Source: Caulobacter sp.
Lineage (GTDB): Bacteria; Pseudomonadota; Alphaproteobacteria; Caulobacterales; Caulobacteraceae
Reading direction: 5' to 3'
Assembly: GCA_016125585.1 (NCBI GenBank)
Contig: WGLL01000012.1
Span: 1-64,000 of the forward strand
DNA length: 64,000 nucleotides
Shown: positions 16,036 to 25,804 of the stretch, one piece after another
How the letters are laid out: each line of letters starts with the position of its first letter
Numbering within the stretch: position 1 is the stretch's first letter
Made by a program: the position numbers and the translations under genes
Notes under the pieces: generated by a model
The model's database searches: none
The model's input: the letters and a program-made list of their open reading frames with translations, nothing else
What the model was told of the DNA's origin: nothing

Positions 16036-16877
16036 CTCTCAGGCTGTTTCACGCCTCCGACATTCATTTCGGCGGCGAAAACGAGGGGGCGGTGGCCGGC
16101 GCGGCCCGCTGGCTGGCCGACCATGACGTCGATCTGGCGATCGTCAGCGGCGACCTGACCCGCGAGGGTCAGCCGCGCGAGTTCGCCGCGGCCCGCGCCT
16201 GGCTGGACAGCCTGCCGGCCCCAGTCGTGGTCACGGCGGGCAATCATGATGTTCCCTATTTCAACATTCCCTATCGCCTGTTGATGCCGTGGAAGCGGTT
16301 CAACCGCTGGGCCGGCGATCTGCGGGCGCCGCCGCCGGTCGCGGGCCTGACCTATGCCGGGATCAATACGGCCCGGGGCGTGCAGCCCCGCGCCAACTGG
16401 TCGAAGGGTCAGATCAGCCGCCAGCAGGTGCGCCGGGCGGTCTCGCGCATCGCCGATGGCCCCGACTCGGCCCTGAAGCTGATCACCTGTCATCATCCGC
16501 TGATCGAGGTGGTCGGCGGCCCGGTCACCGGCAAGGTCTGGGGCGGTCACGCGGCGGCCAGGGCCTTCGCCGAGGCCGGGGCCGACCTTGTCCTCACCGG
16601 CCATGTCCATACCCCGTTTGTCGAACCCTACCCCTATGGCGACGGCCGCACCCATGCGGTCGGCGCCGGCACGCTGTCGATCCGCGAGCGCGGCGTGCCG
16701 CCGAGCTTCAATGTCCTGGAGGTCGAGTCCGACACCGTGACCATCATCGCCCAGGCCTGGGACGGGGTTCGCTACACTCCCTATCGCACCTGGCAGGTCG
16801 AACGGCGGGTCAGCCCGGAAGCGCCCGCATCAGCGCCGCCATCTCCGTCTCCCCCCGCGCCTCCAGCGCCGCAATAA
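16032..16877 (+). CDS. Calcineurin-like metallophosphoesterase
   Basis: 281 residues with all five metallophosphoesterase blocks in order: SDIHFGG, VSGDLT, TAGNHD, ITCHHP and LTGHVHTP. These residues bind two metal ions. The family includes cyclic-nucleotide and phospholipid phosphodiesterases; the substrate is not clear. The GTG start overlaps the stop of the lipid kinase, so a role in the same lipid or phosphate pathway is plausible. Its Pro/Ser-rich tail overlaps by 68 bases, tail to tail, with the PaiB-like gene on the other strand. Confidence 0.9.
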   Translation: MTLRLFHASDIHFGGENEGAVAGAARWLADHDVDLAIVSGDLTREGQPREFAAARAWLDSLPAPVVVTAGNHDVPYFNIPYRLLMPWKRFNRWAGDLRAPPPVAGLTYAGINTARGVQPRANWSKGQISRQQVRRAVSRIADGPDSALKLITCHHPLIEVVGGPVTGKVWGGHAAARAFAEAGADLVLTGHVHTPFVEPYPYGDGRTHAVGAGTLSIRERGVPPSFNVLEVESDTVTIIAQAWDGVRYTPYRTWQVERRVSPEAPASAPPSPSPPAPPAPQ

Positions 16878-17412
16878 CCCCGGCCCGCGCCGCCGGCGGC
16901 TTGGTCTGGCCCAGCTTCCAGACGCCCTCCAGCCGGGTGACCTCGACCTCGAAGGCGACGATGCCGGCCAGCATCGCCTCGAACCGGCCTGGCGACATCT
17001 TGCGCCGGGTCCAGACCGGCTTGGGCGCCAGCGGCGTCTCGAAGCGAAGCGACAGGTCGTCCAGCAGTGCGGCGGCCTCCTCGGGCCCCAGGATTCGCAC
17101 CACCCCTTCCATCTCCGCCGACAGATAGTTCCAGGTCGGGACCTGATCGTCCTGGCCGTACCAGTCGGGACTGACATAGGCCGAGGGGCCGGTCGCCACC
17201 GCCAGCACCGTCTCCCCGCCGCCAAGGGCGCGGCTGATGGCGTTGGACCGCGACAGATGGAACCGCAGTCGCCGCCCCTCCAGCAGGACCGGCGTATGGG
17301 CCGCCAGGGGCCGGCCTTCACTCACCGCGCAGATCAGGGCCAGGGGATGGCCCGCCACCAGCCCGGCCAGGGCCGCCTCATCGGCCTGCCGCAACAGGGG
17401 AGAGGGGTGCAC
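16810..17412 (-). CDS. PaiB-family FMN-binding protein
   Basis: 200 residues. The family hallmark is AYVSPDWYG followed by QVPTWNYLSAEMEG, and the sequence ends with a WKLGQTKP region. PaiB-like proteins adopt a split-barrel flavin-binding fold. In Bacillus PaiB is described as a regulator of sporulation and protease genes; here a cytoplasmic flavin- or haem-linked role is as likely. The GTG at 17412 overlaps the stop of the upstream peptidase gene by one base (TAGTG), so it is translationally coupled. Confidence 0.85.
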   Translation of the reverse strand: MHPSPLLRQADEAALAGLVAGHPLALICAVSEGRPLAAHTPVLLEGRRLRFHLSRSNAISRALGGGETVLAVATGPSAYVSPDWYGQDDQVPTWNYLSAEMEGVVRILGPEEAAALLDDLSLRFETPLAPKPVWTRRKMSPGRFEAMLAGIVAFEVEVTRLEGVWKLGQTKPPAARAGVIAALEARGETEMAALMRALPG

Positions 17413-19475
17413 TATTTTACCCGGTACTTTTCAAACCAGGCGATGATGGCCGCCGCCTTGGCGCCGGACTGCGAGGGCCTGGCGGCGATGCCGCCATGGC
17501 TGGCGCCGGGTACGATGACGAAGGCGGACGGCACGTCCTGCAGCTGCAGCGCCTGGTAATACTGGGCCGCCTCGCTGACCGGGGTGCGATAGTCGTTCTC
17601 GCCGACGACCACTAGGGTCGGGGTCTTTACGTTGCCGACCAGGGAGAGGGGCGAGCGGGCCCAGTAGGAGGCCTGGTCTTCCCAGGGCTTCTTGGCGAAC
17701 CAGTAGCCGGCGGTGACCAGGGGAATGTCGCTGGTCAGGGCCTCGCTGGTCCAGTTGATCACCGGCTTCTGGGCGGCGGCGGCGCGGAAGCGGTCGGTCT
17801 TGCCGATGATCCAGGCGGTCAGCACCCCGCCGCCGGATCCGCCGGTGACGAACAGGTTGCGGTCATCGACGTTGCCGGTGGCGATTGCGGCGTCGACGGC
17901 GCTGATCAGGTCGTCGTAGTCGGGGCCGGGATAGTTCTTGTCGATCAGGTTGGCGAAGTCCTCGCCGTAGGAGGTCGAGCCGCGCGGGTTGGTGTAGAGG
18001 ACGATGTATCCGGCCGCCGCATAGAGCTGCATGTCGGTGGCGAAGGTCGGGCCATAGCTGGTGTTCGGCCCGCCATGGATCTCGAGGATCATCGGATATT
18101 TCTTCGCCGGGTCGAAGTTGGGCGGATAGACCACCCAGGCCGGCACCGGCTTGCCGTCGATCGAGGATTTCACCGCCAGCGGTTCGACCCGGCCCAGGGT
18201 CTTGGCGCCCAGCAGGGTGTCGTTGAGATGCGTCGCCTGCAGGGTCTTGCCGCCGCGGCGGATGAACAGGTCGGCGGGACGCGAGGTCGTCGCCCCGGTC
18301 CAGGCGATGACGCCGTCGGCCGCGTCGAAGCCGCCGCCGCTGTAGGGGCGGTCGAGGCCGCCGCCGCCAAGTTGCGCCGGCAGGACGGAGACCTTGCCGG
18401 ACAGGTCGGCCACCGCCAGCCGGGTGATGGCCTCGTCGACATACTGGATGGTCAGGCTCTTGCCGTCCGGCGACCAGCGGAAGTCGTCGATCGACCGGTT
18501 GAGATCAACAGCCAGACGGCGGGGATTGGAGCCGTCGGCGCCGGCCACATAGAGGTGGGTGTCCTGATAGGCCAGCCGGTGGTCGTCGTAGCCGAGGTAG
18601 GCGATCTGCCGGCCGTCGGGCGACAGGGCCGGGGCGAAGTCGGGGCCGACCCGGTCGGTCAGGCGCTTGATCGCGCCGTTGGCGATGGTCAGCTGATACA
18701 GGTCGACCAGGGCCGGATCCCGCTCCCAGCCCGTCTCGCGGGCGCTGGAGAAGACGATCGCGGCGCCGTCCGGGGTCCAGCTCAGGGGCCCCTGGTTGTC
18801 GAACGCGCCGCTGGTCAGCTGGCGCGGGGGGCCGCCGTCGGCCGGGACCAGATAGATCTGGCTGGCGCCGGGCCGGAGAAAGCCCTCGGAATCGGTCTTG
18901 TAGCGCAGGCCGGTGATGATCTTCAGCGGCTCGGCCCAGGTCGCGCCCTCCGGTTTGGCGGCCGGGGTTCCGCTGGACAGCTTCAGCCCGTCGGCGCCGG
19001 TGAACATCAGGAAGGCGATGCTGGCGCCGTCCGGCGACCAGGCGATGGAATCGGGCCCCTCGGGCAGGGTGGCGATGCGGGCGGTGGCGCCGGTGTCCAT
19101 CCAGCGCACGAACAGCTGGGCGCCGCCCTCGGCGGTGGAGACGTAGGCCAGGCGCTTGCCGTCCGGCGACCAGCGCGGCGACATGGCCGAGCCGGTTCCG
19201 GCGACCAGAGGCTGCTGGGCGCCGGTGGCGGTATCGACGATCCAGATCGAACGGCGGGCGCGGTCGGAATTGATGTCGTTGCTGACCCGCACATAAACCA
19301 CCTGCTTGCCGCCCGGCCGCACCTGCGGGTCGCTGGCCTGTTGCAGGCCGAACAGATCGGCGGCGGTGAACGTGCGCTGGCTTTGCTGCGGCGGCGCGGC
19401 GTCCTGCGCCCCGGCGCACAGGGGAGTGACGGCCAGGCAGGCGGCCATGGCCAGCAACAGACTCAGGTTCTTCAT
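17412..19475 (-). CDS. Secreted S9-family prolyl oligopeptidase
   Basis: 687 residues with a Sec signal peptide (MKNLSLLLAMAACLAVTPLC, cleavage near CAGA-QD). The N-terminal half is a beta-propeller built from WD40-like/TolB-type repeats (WSPDGKRLAYVS, WSPDGASIAFLM, LSPDGRQIAYLG, WSPDGKSLTIQY). The C-terminal alpha/beta-hydrolase carries S547 (GGSGGGVLTAW), D628 (GENDYRTP) and H660 (GASHGG). It is probably a periplasmic dipeptidyl peptidase/acylaminoacyl peptidase that breaks down short peptides. It lies 24 bases after dapB on the same strand and is coupled to the PaiB-like gene. Confidence 0.94.
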   Translation of the reverse strand: MKNLSLLLAMAACLAVTPLCAGAQDAAPPQQSQRTFTAADLFGLQQASDPQVRPGGKQVVYVRVSNDINSDRARRSIWIVDTATGAQQPLVAGTGSAMSPRWSPDGKRLAYVSTAEGGAQLFVRWMDTGATARIATLPEGPDSIAWSPDGASIAFLMFTGADGLKLSSGTPAAKPEGATWAEPLKIITGLRYKTDSEGFLRPGASQIYLVPADGGPPRQLTSGAFDNQGPLSWTPDGAAIVFSSARETGWERDPALVDLYQLTIANGAIKRLTDRVGPDFAPALSPDGRQIAYLGYDDHRLAYQDTHLYVAGADGSNPRRLAVDLNRSIDDFRWSPDGKSLTIQYVDEAITRLAVADLSGKVSVLPAQLGGGGLDRPYSGGGFDAADGVIAWTGATTSRPADLFIRRGGKTLQATHLNDTLLGAKTLGRVEPLAVKSSIDGKPVPAWVVYPPNFDPAKKYPMILEIHGGPNTSYGPTFATDMQLYAAAGYIVLYTNPRGSTSYGEDFANLIDKNYPGPDYDDLISAVDAAIATGNVDDRNLFVTGGSGGGVLTAWIIGKTDRFRAAAAQKPVINWTSEALTSDIPLVTAGYWFAKKPWEDQASYWARSPLSLVGNVKTPTLVVVGENDYRTPVSEAAQYYQALQLQDVPSAFVIVPGASHGGIAARPSQSGAKAAAIIAWFEKYRVK

Positions 19476-19499
19476 TTCAGACGCTCCCCAAACGGCCCG

Positions 19500-20270
19500 C
19501 TATTTCAGGCCCAGCACATTCTGCATGTCATAGAGTCCCGGCGGCTGGCCGGCGGCCCAGACGGCGGCGGCGATGGCTCCGCGGGCGAACAGTCCCCGGT
19601 CGCTGGCGCTGTGCGACAGGGTCAGCACCTCTTCATCGCCGGCGAACAGCACCTGATGCTCGCCGATGATCCCGCCGCCCCGCACCACCGAAAAGCCGAT
19701 CTCCCCGGCCGTGCGCGGACCGGTCATGCCCTCGCGGGGGGCGGCGCGGACATCGGACAGGGCCACGCCCCGGCCCCTGGCGGCGGCCTCGCCCAGCATC
19801 AGCGCAGTGCCGGACGGGGCGTCGACCTTACGGCGGTGGTGGGCCTCGAAGACCTCGATGTCGAAATCGTCCGGCAACGACCGGGCGGCCCGCTCCACCA
19901 GCCCCAGCAGCATGTTGACCCCGAGGCTGTAGTTGCCCGACAGCACGATGGGGATGCGCTGCGCCGCCTGCTGGATGCGCCGGCTCTGGTCCTGCGACAG
20001 GCCGGTGGAGCCGATCACCAGGGCGACTCCGCCGCGGCCGGCGGCGGCCTCGGCCAGGGCGGCGGACGCCTCGGGCACGGTGAAGTCAATGACCACATCG
20101 GCCATCGACAGCGCCTCGGCCTGGCTGACCAGACCGGGTCCGTCCGCATCCGGACGATCGAAGCAGGCGGTGACGGCGACGTCGGCGCGTCCCTCGGCGG
20201 TGCGCTCCACCGCCTGGCCCATGCGGCCGAGCGCCCCGGCGACGGCGATACGGACGGGGTTGGCGGTCAC
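19500..20270 (-). CDS. dapB: 4-hydroxy-tetrahydrodipicolinate reductase
   Basis: 256 residues. The dinucleotide-binding start is [15 protein letters not shown]. The catalytic histidine and lysine lie in [15 protein letters not shown], the DapB signature, and the C-terminal region ([14 protein letters not shown]) closes the active site. It reduces 4-hydroxy-tetrahydrodipicolinate in lysine and meso-diaminopimelate synthesis, so it is needed for peptidoglycan. The start is GTG at 20270 with AGGAGCC 5-6 bases before it. Confidence 0.96.
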   Translation of the reverse strand: MTANPVRIAVAGALGRMGQAVERTAEGRADVAVTACFDRPDADGPGLVSQAEALSMADVVIDFTVPEASAALAEAAAGRGGVALVIGSTGLSQDQSRRIQQAAQRIPIVLSGNYSLGVNMLLGLVERAARSLPDDFDIEVFEAHHRRKVDAPSGTALMLGEAAARGRGVALSDVRAAPREGMTGPRTAGEIGFSVVRGGGIIGEHQVLFAGDEEVLTLSHSASDRGLFARGAIAAAVWAAGQPPGLYDMQNVLGLK

Positions 20271-20556
20271 GGGCGGCTCCTGAACAGACGGCGGGGAACA
20301 AAGCACAAGCGCGCCTGAAATCAAATTCCGTTCCTCCCTCGGCGCGCAGCGTCGGGGGAGGGGGACCGCGCGCGAATACGCGCGGGGTGGAGGGGGCGGC
20401 GCGGGCCTGTCAGGCCAGGGCGCGTTCTGGCGCGATGTCGCAACCGCCTCCGCCAGGCCAATCACCGCTGCCGCCGCCGCTTTCCCGACTGTGCAGCAAT
20501 TGACGGACCCGCCGTCCGCCGCCGAAACTCAAGGTCAACCAGATCAGAGGAAATCC

Positions 20557-21450
20557 ATGCCCCAGCTCAGCGCCAACGGAATCAACATCGAATATGACGA
20601 GCGGGGCTCGGGCGAGCCGCTGCTGCTGATCATGGGGCTGGGCGCCCAGATGACCCGCTGGCCGGACGCCTTCTGCGACCAGCTGGCCGGGCGCGGCTTT
20701 CGGGTCATCCGCTTCGACAATCGCGACATCGGCCTGAGCAGCAAGATGGACGCCGCCGGTCTGCCCGACATGGCCGCGGTCTTCGCCGCCTTCGCCGGAG
20801 GACAACCGGCGCCCGTGGCCTACACCCTGAAGGAAATGAGCGAGGACGCCGTCGGCGTGCTCGACGGGCTTGGCATCGACAAGGCCCATATTGTCGGCGC
20901 CTCGATGGGCGGCATGATCGCCCAGCTGGTCGCCGCCGACTTTCCGGACAGGACGCTGTCCCTGACCTCGATCATGTCGACCACCGGCAACCGCGAGCTG
21001 CCGTCCGGCACGCCGGAAGCCATGGCGGCGCTCAGCACCCCGGCGCCCAATCCGCACGACGACCGCGAGGCCTTCCTCGATCACGGGGTGAAGACCGCCC
21101 ATGTGATCGGCTCGCCGGGGCACATCGACGAGCCGGCCCTGCGCGAGCGCATGGCGGGCGATCTGGAGCGTTCCTACTATCCGGCCGGCTTCATGCGCCA
21201 GTATGCGGCGGTGCTGGCTTCCCCCGACCGCCGGCCCAAACTCAATGGCCTGAAGGTTCCGACCATGGTCATCCACGGCGAGGTCGACCCCCTGGTGCCG
21301 CTGGCCGGCGGCGAGGACACCGCCGGGACCATCCCGGGCGCCGAGCTGATGGTCATTCCCGGCATGGGCCACGACGTGCCCAGGGTCTTCTACACCCCGA
21401 TCATCGAGGCGATCGTGAAGGTGGCGGAGAGGGCCGTGGCGGCGGCCTGA
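20557..21450 (+). CDS. Alpha/beta-fold hydrolase
   Basis: 297 residues. The nucleophile elbow is GASMGGMIAQ, an acid residue lies in HGEVDPLVP and the catalytic histidine in PGMGHDVP. The start (INIEYDERGSGEPLLLIMGL) is typical of haloalkane/epoxide-type hydrolases and lipases of the alpha/beta fold. No signal peptide, so cytoplasmic. The ATG at 20557 follows AGAGGAAA. The substrate is unknown. Its stop overlaps the ATG of a small membrane protein (TGATG). Confidence 0.9.
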   Translation: MPQLSANGINIEYDERGSGEPLLLIMGLGAQMTRWPDAFCDQLAGRGFRVIRFDNRDIGLSSKMDAAGLPDMAAVFAAFAGGQPAPVAYTLKEMSEDAVGVLDGLGIDKAHIVGASMGGMIAQLVAADFPDRTLSLTSIMSTTGNRELPSGTPEAMAALSTPAPNPHDDREAFLDHGVKTAHVIGSPGHIDEPALRERMAGDLERSYYPAGFMRQYAAVLASPDRRPKLNGLKVPTMVIHGEVDPLVPLAGGEDTAGTIPGAELMVIPGMGHDVPRVFYTPIIEAIVKVAERAVAAA

Positions 21451-21662
21451 TGACACCGACCAGACCGCGCAATCTTGGCCTGTATGTCCTTGTGGCCTTT
21501 CTGGTCCTGCTGACGGGCTTCGCCATCCATCAGGGCGCATCGGTCCCCGATGGCCGGAGCTGCGTGAAGCGGGTCGCTCATCTGGTGCTGCAGGGTGAGG
21601 ACCATCCCGGGGAGAGGGGCGAAATCGCCAGGCTGTGCAGGCCCAGCCGGGGGCCGGGCTAG
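21450..21662 (+). CDS. Small single-pass membrane/secreted hypothetical protein
   Basis: 70 residues with one hydrophobic helix (about 10-28, GLYVLVAFLVLLTGFAIHQ) and a polar C-terminus with two cysteines (SCVKR, RLCRP) that could form a disulfide outside the membrane. The ATG overlaps the stop of the hydrolase gene by one base, so translation is coupled. No family is recognised; the gene call rests on the coupling and the clear helix. Confidence 0.6.
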   Translation: MTPTRPRNLGLYVLVAFLVLLTGFAIHQGASVPDGRSCVKRVAHLVLQGEDHPGERGEIARLCRPSRGPG

Positions 21663-21812
21663 AGGCCGACCCGCCCATGCCGCCAGGTTCTGACGCTCAC
21701 AAACCCTTGTAGCCCGTTGCTGGTTGTTCCCGACCCGCGCTGTGAGTAGGTTGCGCCCCTTTCCCCGCGACCACGGGCGCTTTTTCGCGCCCGGCCCCCT
21801 CGAAGGCCCCTG

Positions 21813-24101
21813 ATGAACGAGTCCGAAAAGAAATCCTTCACCGACAAGGAGGCGCTGGACTTCCACCAGTTTCCGACCCCGGGAAAGATCGCCATCGCGG
21901 CGACCAAGCCGATGGCCACCCAGCGTGACCTGAGCCTGGCCTATTCGCCCGGCGTTGCGGTGCCGGTTCTGGCCATCGCCGAGAACCCCGAGCTGGCCTA
22001 CGACTACACCTCCAAGGGCAACCTGGTGGCGGTGATCTCCAACGGCACGGCCATCCTCGGCCTCGGCAATCTGGGGGCCCTGGCCTCCAAGCCGGTGATG
22101 GAAGGCAAGGGGGTGCTGTTCAAGCGCTTCGCCGATGTCGACGCCATCGACATCGAGGTCTCCACCGAGGACCCCGACGAGATCATCACCGTGGTCAAGA
22201 ACATCGGCGTGACCTTCGGCGGCATCAATCTGGAAGACATCAAGAGCCCCGACTGCTTCCGCATCGAGACCGAGCTTCAGGAACTGCTCGACATCCCGGT
22301 CTTCCACGATGACCAGCACGGCACGGCCATCATCACCTGCGCCGGCCTGATCAACGCCTGCGAGATTTCCGGTCGCGACCTGAAGGACGTCAAGGTCGTG
22401 CTCAACGGTCCGGGGGCGGCGGGCATCGCCACCCTGGAACTGATGAAGGCCATGGGGGTCACCGCCTCCAACGTCATCGCCGTCGACCGCAAGGGCGTGC
22501 TGTACCGCGGCCGGACCGAGGACATGAACCAGTGGAAGAGCGCCCACGCCGTTGAGACGCCCCACCGCACCCTGGCCGAGGCCATCAAGGGCGCCGATGT
22601 GTTCATCGGCCTGTCGGCCAAGGGCGCCCTGACCAAGGACATGGTCGCCAGCATGGCGGCCAATCCGCTGATCTTCGCCATGGCCAATCCCGACCCGGAG
22701 ATCACCCCTGAAGAGGTGGCCGAGGTGCGCGGCGACGCCATCGTCGGCACCGGCCGCAGCGACTACGTCAACCAGGTCAACAACGTCCTCGGCTTCCCCT
22801 ACATCTTCCGCGGCGCCCTGGATGTGCGCGCCCGGCGGGTGAACATGGAGATGAAGATCGCCTGCGCCCAGGCCCTGGCCCAGCTGGCCCGGGAAGACGT
22901 GCCGGACGAGGTCGCCGCCGCCTATCACGGCCGTCAGCTGAAGTTCGGCCCCGACTACATCATTCCCGCCCCCTTCGACCCCCGGCTGATCTGGTACATC
23001 CCGCCCTTCGTCGCCCAGGCGGCGATGGACAGCGGCGTCGCCCGCCGGCCGATCGAGGACATGGACGCCTATCGCGCCACCCTCGCCCGGCGCCTCGATC
23101 CCACCGCCGGCTTCCTGCAGAAGGTCGCGGGCGGGGTGCAGTCCAAGGCCCCCAAGCGCATCGTCTTCGCCGAGGGCGAGGAGCCGAGCGTCATCCGCGC
23201 CGCCTACGCCTTCGAGCAGCAGGGCCTGGGCAAGGCCATCCTCTGCGGCCGCGAGCAGCTGGTGAAGGAAAACATGAAGCTGGCCGGTCTCGACCCCGAC
23301 GAGGTCAGGATCGAAATCGTCAACGCCCGCCTAAGCGACCGCAATCCCGACTATGTCGACTTCCTCTACAAGCGGCTGCAGCGGGAAGGCTATCTGAAGC
23401 GCGACATCCAGCGGCTGATCAATCAGGACCGCAACAGCTTCGCCGCCTCGATGCTGGCCCATGGCGAGGCCGACGGCATGGTCACCGGCGTGACCCGCAA
23501 CTTCGACCAGGTGCTGGAAGAGGTGACCCGGGTGATCGACCCGGCCCCCGGCGGCCGGGTGATGGGGATGTCGATCCTGCTGGCCAAGGGCCGGACCCTG
23601 TTCATCGCCGACACCAACGTCACCGAGATGCCCGACGCCGAGGATCTGGTCGAGATCGCCTGCGAGGCGGCCCGGTCGGTCGCGGCCCTGGGCTATACGC
23701 CGCGCGTGGCCTTCATGAGCTATTCCAGCTTCGGCAACCCGATGGGCGAACGCTCCGAGAAGGTGCGGGAGGCGGTGGCGATGCTGGACGAGATGGACGG
23801 CATCGACTTCGAATATGAAGGCGACATGCCCCCCGAGCTGGCGCTGGAACCGGAACGCCGGGCCAACTATCCCTTCATGCGCCTGACCGGCCCGGCCAAT
23901 GTGCTGATCATGCCGGCCATCCACTCCGCCTCCATCTCCACCAAGCTGGTGCAGAGCCTGGGCGGGGCGACGGTGATCGGTCCGGTCCTGCTGGGTCTGT
24001 CCAAGTCGGTGCAGATCTGCCCGCTCAGCGCCTCGGTCTCGCGGATTCTCAACATGGCGGTCATGGCGGCTTACGAGCAGCCGGCGACCCAGGAAGGGTG
24101 A
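21813..24101 (+). CDS. maeB: NADP-dependent malic enzyme (malic-phosphotransacetylase fusion)
   Basis: 762 residues, the long MaeB form. Residues 1 to about 430 form the malic enzyme: AYSPGVAVPVL, a metal-binding DDQHGTA loop and an NADP site (VLNGPGAAGIATLELM). The rest (about 440-762) resembles phosphotransacetylase (IVFAEGEEPSVIRAA, GATVIGPVLLGLSKSVQICP), which in MaeB acts as a regulatory acetyl-CoA-sensing domain rather than an enzyme. It converts malate to pyruvate with NADPH and CO2. The ATG at 21813 follows GAAGG. Confidence 0.96.
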   Translation: MNESEKKSFTDKEALDFHQFPTPGKIAIAATKPMATQRDLSLAYSPGVAVPVLAIAENPELAYDYTSKGNLVAVISNGTAILGLGNLGALASKPVMEGKGVLFKRFADVDAIDIEVSTEDPDEIITVVKNIGVTFGGINLEDIKSPDCFRIETELQELLDIPVFHDDQHGTAIITCAGLINACEISGRDLKDVKVVLNGPGAAGIATLELMKAMGVTASNVIAVDRKGVLYRGRTEDMNQWKSAHAVETPHRTLAEAIKGADVFIGLSAKGALTKDMVASMAANPLIFAMANPDPEITPEEVAEVRGDAIVGTGRSDYVNQVNNVLGFPYIFRGALDVRARRVNMEMKIACAQALAQLAREDVPDEVAAAYHGRQLKFGPDYIIPAPFDPRLIWYIPPFVAQAAMDSGVARRPIEDMDAYRATLARRLDPTAGFLQKVAGGVQSKAPKRIVFAEGEEPSVIRAAYAFEQQGLGKAILCGREQLVKENMKLAGLDPDEVRIEIVNARLSDRNPDYVDFLYKRLQREGYLKRDIQRLINQDRNSFAASMLAHGEADGMVTGVTRNFDQVLEEVTRVIDPAPGGRVMGMSILLAKGRTLFIADTNVTEMPDAEDLVEIACEAARSVAALGYTPRVAFMSYSSFGNPMGERSEKVREAVAMLDEMDGIDFEYEGDMPPELALEPERRANYPFMRLTGPANVLIMPAIHSASISTKLVQSLGGATVIGPVLLGLSKSVQICPLSASVSRILNMAVMAAYEQPATQEG

Positions 24102-24204
24102 GGGTTATGGCTTCATGAGCATGGACATCAAGCGCCAGGCGTAGAGCGGACCGTCGTCACGGTTCCAACGCCCGTGACGCGCAACTGACTGGTCGCCGCT
24201 GCGC

Positions 24205-24400
24205 CCCCTTCCCCCTGGAGGGGGGAAGGGCCGGGGATGGGGGTGGAGGTTTTTCGGCTGGCGTTTCCATGGAAGCGGCCCGCCATCGGCCCCGCATCCT
24301 GTCTCCCTTTGAGGCCCGGCGTGGACTCGCCAGCGGCCAGCCCGGCCGGACCGCCGCCACCCCCATCCCCAACCCTTCCCCCCTTCAGGGGGAAGGGAGA
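24205..24400. repeat. Composite intergenic repeat with inverted GC-rich arms (copy 1)
   Basis: The 323-base gap between maeB and the Hsp70-like gene holds a ~195-base unit. Its left arm (24205-24250) contains the palindrome CCTTCCCCCTGG/AGGGGGGAAGG followed by GGGATGGGGGTGG; the right arm (24356-24400) carries the same sequence inverted. A second unit of the same design is at 28909-29096. It looks like a dispersed, non-autonomous repeat. No gene is seen in it. Confidence 0.75.
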
Positions 24401-24424
24401 ATCGTCTGCGTTGGACAACACCCC

Positions 24425-25735
24425 ATGCCCCATTCCCGATCGCCGGTGCTCGGCATCGATTTCGGCACCACAAACACCGTCATCTCCATCACCACCGGTG
24501 ATGGCGAGGCGCGGCTCATTCCGTTCGCCCATGATGACGAGACCCTCGTGGCCTTCCGCTCGGCCCTGAGCTTTCACGCCCCGGCCGATGACGAATCGGC
24601 GCGGATCGTCGAGGCCGGCCCCTGGGCCATCGAGACCTATCTGGAGGAGCCGCTGGAGACGCGGTTCATCCAGTCGTTCAAGTCCTATGCGGCCAGTCCG
24701 CTGTTCGTCGACACCGAGATCCTGCGCAAGCGCTTCGCCTTCGAGGACCTGCTGTCGGCGTTTCTGATCAAGGTGCGCGATCACGCGGGCGAGGCCCTGG
24801 CTGATATGCCGGCCCGGGTCATCGTCGGTCGGCCGGTCAACTTCGCCGGCCTGAGGCCTGACCCCGCCCTGGCCCTGACCCGCTATCAGGAGGCCTTCAG
24901 CCGGCTCGGCTTCGAGGACATCCGCTACGCCTATGAGCCGGTGGCGGCGGCCTTCTTCTTCGCCCGCAAACTGCAACAGGACGCCACGGTTCTGGTCGCC
25001 GACTTCGGCGGCGGCACCAGCGACTTCTCCCTGGTCCGGTTCGAGCGGTCAGGCGGCAAGATCCGCTCCCAGGGCCTGGCCAACAGCGGCGTCGGGGTGG
25101 CCGGCGACGCCTTCGACTACCGGATCATCGACCATCTGGTCTCGCCAAGGCTGGGCAAGAACTCCCGCTACCGCGCCTTCGACAACGTCCTGCCCATTCC
25201 CAACCGCTACTACACCGCCTTTGCCCGATGGGAGCAGCTGGCCATCCTGCGGGCCAGCCGCGACATGCGCGACATCCGCGCCCTGGCCCGCACCGCCGTC
25301 GAGCCGGAGAAGATCGAGGCCCTGGTCGAGATGCTGGACGATAACCACGGCTACCGCCTGTATCAGTCGGTCTCGCGCCTGAAGGAGGCGCTGTCGGCGC
25401 AGGAGGAGGCGACCTTCCTGTTCGAGGCCGGGTCGATCCACATGGAACAGGCGGTCCGGCGCGCCGAGTTCAACAGCTGGATCCAGCCGGAACTGACCGC
25501 TATCGAGGGCGCCGTGGATGAGGCGATGGCCCGGGCCGGCCTCGGCGCGGGCGGCGTCGACCGGGTGTTCCTGACCGGGGGCTCGTCCTTTGTCCCGGCG
25601 GTGCGGGCCATCTTTGAGCGGCGGTTCGGGGCGGACAAGCTGGAGTCCGGCGCCGAGCTGGTGTCGATCGCCACCGGCCTGTCGCTGATCGGGGCCGAGG
25701 ACGACCTGGACCTGTGGAGCCAGCGGGCGAGTTAG
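24425..25735 (+). CDS. Hsp70-family protein (YegD-like)
   Basis: 436 residues, only the Hsp70/actin-type ATPase domain: phosphate 1 loop GIDFGTTNTVISI, phosphate 2 loop ADFGGGTSDFSLV and the adenosine motif VFLTGGSSFVPAV. The substrate-binding domain and lid of DnaK are missing, as in E. coli YegD. It is probably a cytoplasmic ATP-dependent chaperone-like protein with unknown client. The ATG at 24425 lies just after the repeat and has a weak ribosome site; homology begins a few residues later, so longer forms reading into the repeat are unlikely. Confidence 0.88.
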   Translation: MPHSRSPVLGIDFGTTNTVISITTGDGEARLIPFAHDDETLVAFRSALSFHAPADDESARIVEAGPWAIETYLEEPLETRFIQSFKSYAASPLFVDTEILRKRFAFEDLLSAFLIKVRDHAGEALADMPARVIVGRPVNFAGLRPDPALALTRYQEAFSRLGFEDIRYAYEPVAAAFFFARKLQQDATVLVADFGGGTSDFSLVRFERSGGKIRSQGLANSGVGVAGDAFDYRIIDHLVSPRLGKNSRYRAFDNVLPIPNRYYTAFARWEQLAILRASRDMRDIRALARTAVEPEKIEALVEMLDDNHGYRLYQSVSRLKEALSAQEEATFLFEAGSIHMEQAVRRAEFNSWIQPELTAIEGAVDEAMARAGLGAGGVDRVFLTGGSSFVPAVRAIFERRFGADKLESGAELVSIATGLSLIGAEDDLDLWSQRAS

Positions 25736-25804
25736 ACCGGCGTTCAGCGTCTTTTCGACTCGCCGCCGCTGCGCCAGACTGTTCGATGAACGTCCGGGGG
25801 CCAG

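Noticed and set aside
18075..20318. Plus-strand frame of 747 codons opposite the S9 peptidase and dapB
   Set aside because: Low-complexity Gly/Ala/Arg/Gln composition typical of reverse-strand shadows; it crosses two real genes.
24205..24400. The two-armed repeat as a CRISPR array or insertion sequence
   Set aside because: There are only two arms in inverted orientation, no regular spacers, no transposase frame and no target duplication visible.
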